NCBI GenBank assembly: GCA_964546275.1
Contig: CAZJJG010000035.1
Span: 1-7,163 of the forward strand
Direction of reading: 5' to 3'
DNA from: MED-G78 sp964546275
Lineage (GTDB): Bacteria > Pseudomonadota > Gammaproteobacteria > Magnimaribacterales > D2472
DNA: 7,163 nucleotides
Notes under the pieces: model-generated
The model's database searches: none
Told to the model about the DNA's origin: nothing
The model's input: only the letters and a program-made list of their open reading frames with translations
Program-made: the position numbers and the translations under genes
Part shown: in pieces, positions 6,644 to 7,163 of the stretch
How the letters are laid out: the number at the start of each line of letters is the position of its first letter
Position numbering within the stretch: position 1 is the first letter of the stretch

Positions 6644-7163
6644 GACTCTTTGCTAAAAATACACCTTCTTTAAATGGAGAAATTGTATGCCCAGGCGATA
6701 AATCTATTTCTCAAAGAGCAGTTATTATTGGTGCTCTTACAAATCAAAAGCTCTCCATATCAGGCTTCTTGGAAGGTGAGGATCCTATATCAACAATAAA
6801 TGCTCTTAACCAGATAGGTTCACAAATAACCATAAAAGATAAAATAGTAACTTTATTGAATCGAGATATTCCATTTACAAATTCATCTCATCCTATTGAT
6901 CTTGGAAATTCAGGAACTGGTATGAGATTAATGATGGGATTAATAAGCGGTCTTGGTTTAACAGCTACACTTATTGGTGATAAGTCGCTTATGAAAAGAC
7001 CTATGGAAAGAGTCTCTATTCCTTTAAATGCCATGGGAGGAGATGTCTCTACCGCAAATGGACTACCCCCTGTAAATATTAAGCCTAGAAAAATATATGA
7101 TGATTATTCTTATGCAATGCCTGTAGCAAGCGCACAACTTAAGTCTTCTATTTTACTTGCTGG
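6640..7163 (+). CDS. aroA: 3-phosphoshikimate 1-carboxyvinyltransferase (EPSP synthase), 3'-truncated by the window edge
   Basis: EPSP synthase joins shikimate 3-phosphate and phosphoenolpyruvate in the sixth step of the shikimate pathway. The first 174 codons are present, somewhat under half of a usual 420-450 residue enzyme. Visible motifs are PGDKSISQRA at 18-27 (substrate-binding Lys21, Ser22, Arg26), the loop FLEGEDPIST at 43-52, LGNSGTGMRL at 88-97 (PEP/glyphosate loop), IGDKSLMKRPMERV at 112-125, and ASAQLKSSILLA at 163-174. The SAQxKS and GDxSLxxRPMxRV forms resemble the class II group (Pseudomonas, Bacillus, Agrobacterium CP4) more than E. coli AroA. The loop keeps Gly where CP4 has the tolerance-linked Ala, and has Leu where E. 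coli has Pro101. The start is a TTG that overlaps the tyrA stop; the next in-frame ATG lies inside the conserved GTGMRL motif and cannot be the start. The frame stays open to the window end. Confidence 0.94.
   Translation, partial: MRLFAKNTPSLNGEIVCPGDKSISQRAVIIGALTNQKLSISGFLEGEDPISTINALNQIGSQITIKDKIVTLLNRDIPFTNSSHPIDLGNSGTGMRLMMGLISGLGLTATLIGDKSLMKRPMERVSIPLNAMGGDVSTANGLPPVNIKPRKIYDDYSYAMPVASAQLKSSILLA

Noticed and set aside
6632..6645. Possible programmed -1 frameshift producing a TyrA-AroA fusion at TCTAAATTTTGA.
   Set aside because: The bases do not form an X-XXY-YYZ slippery heptamer, re-pairing of the Phe tRNA one base back would mismatch, and the TTGA overlap is fully explained by reinitiation like the ATGA junctions upstream.

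Overview
The window is one continuous stretch of plus-strand coding DNA carrying six genes in the order gyrA (5' end cut off), serC, pheA, hisC, tyrA and aroA (3' end cut off). No intergenic base is left between them: every junction is an overlap (1, 8, 4, 4 and 4 nt). I see no RNA gene, mobile element, CRISPR array, terminator or convincing promoter.

The gene order is that of the mixed-function 'supraoperon' known from Pseudomonas and relatives (gyrA-serC-pheA-hisC-tyrA-aroA, normally followed by cmk and rpsA). With the Pseudomonas-like character of PheA (LYKPDREADVL and ETRPSR motifs) this points to a gammaproteobacterium. The DNA is strongly AT-rich (about one third G+C by eye), codons favour A/T in the third position, and the genes are packed with overlaps. 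That pattern fits a genome-streamlined, probably marine gammaproteobacterium such as the SAR86 type. This taxonomic guess is inference; no marker here fixes it.

Layout: 1-2532 is DNA gyrase subunit A, missing about nine N-terminal residues. 2532-3608 is phosphoserine aminotransferase (serine and PLP synthesis). 3601-4695 is the bifunctional chorismate mutase/prephenate dehydratase (phenylalanine branch). 4692-5789 is a histidinol-phosphate/aromatic aminotransferase. 5786-6643 is prephenate dehydrogenase (tyrosine branch). 6640-7163 is the first 174 codons of EPSP synthase, which makes the precursor of chorismate.

How they fit together: AroA feeds chorismate production, PheA converts chorismate to prephenate and on to phenylpyruvate, TyrA converts prephenate to 4-hydroxyphenylpyruvate, and the HisC-family enzyme can plausibly transaminate these keto acids as well as act in histidine synthesis. 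SerC supplies serine and may serve PLP synthesis; PLP is the cofactor of both aminotransferases. The gyrA linkage is organisational rather than metabolic.

I found no undescribed system. The points worth a second look are the unfused tyrA/aroA pair joined by a TTGA overlap with a forced TTG start, the complete absence of spacers, a serC ribosome-binding site written in the glutamate codons of the GyrA acidic tail, and local motif variants in GyrA (QRRGGTG) and HisC (DLAY).
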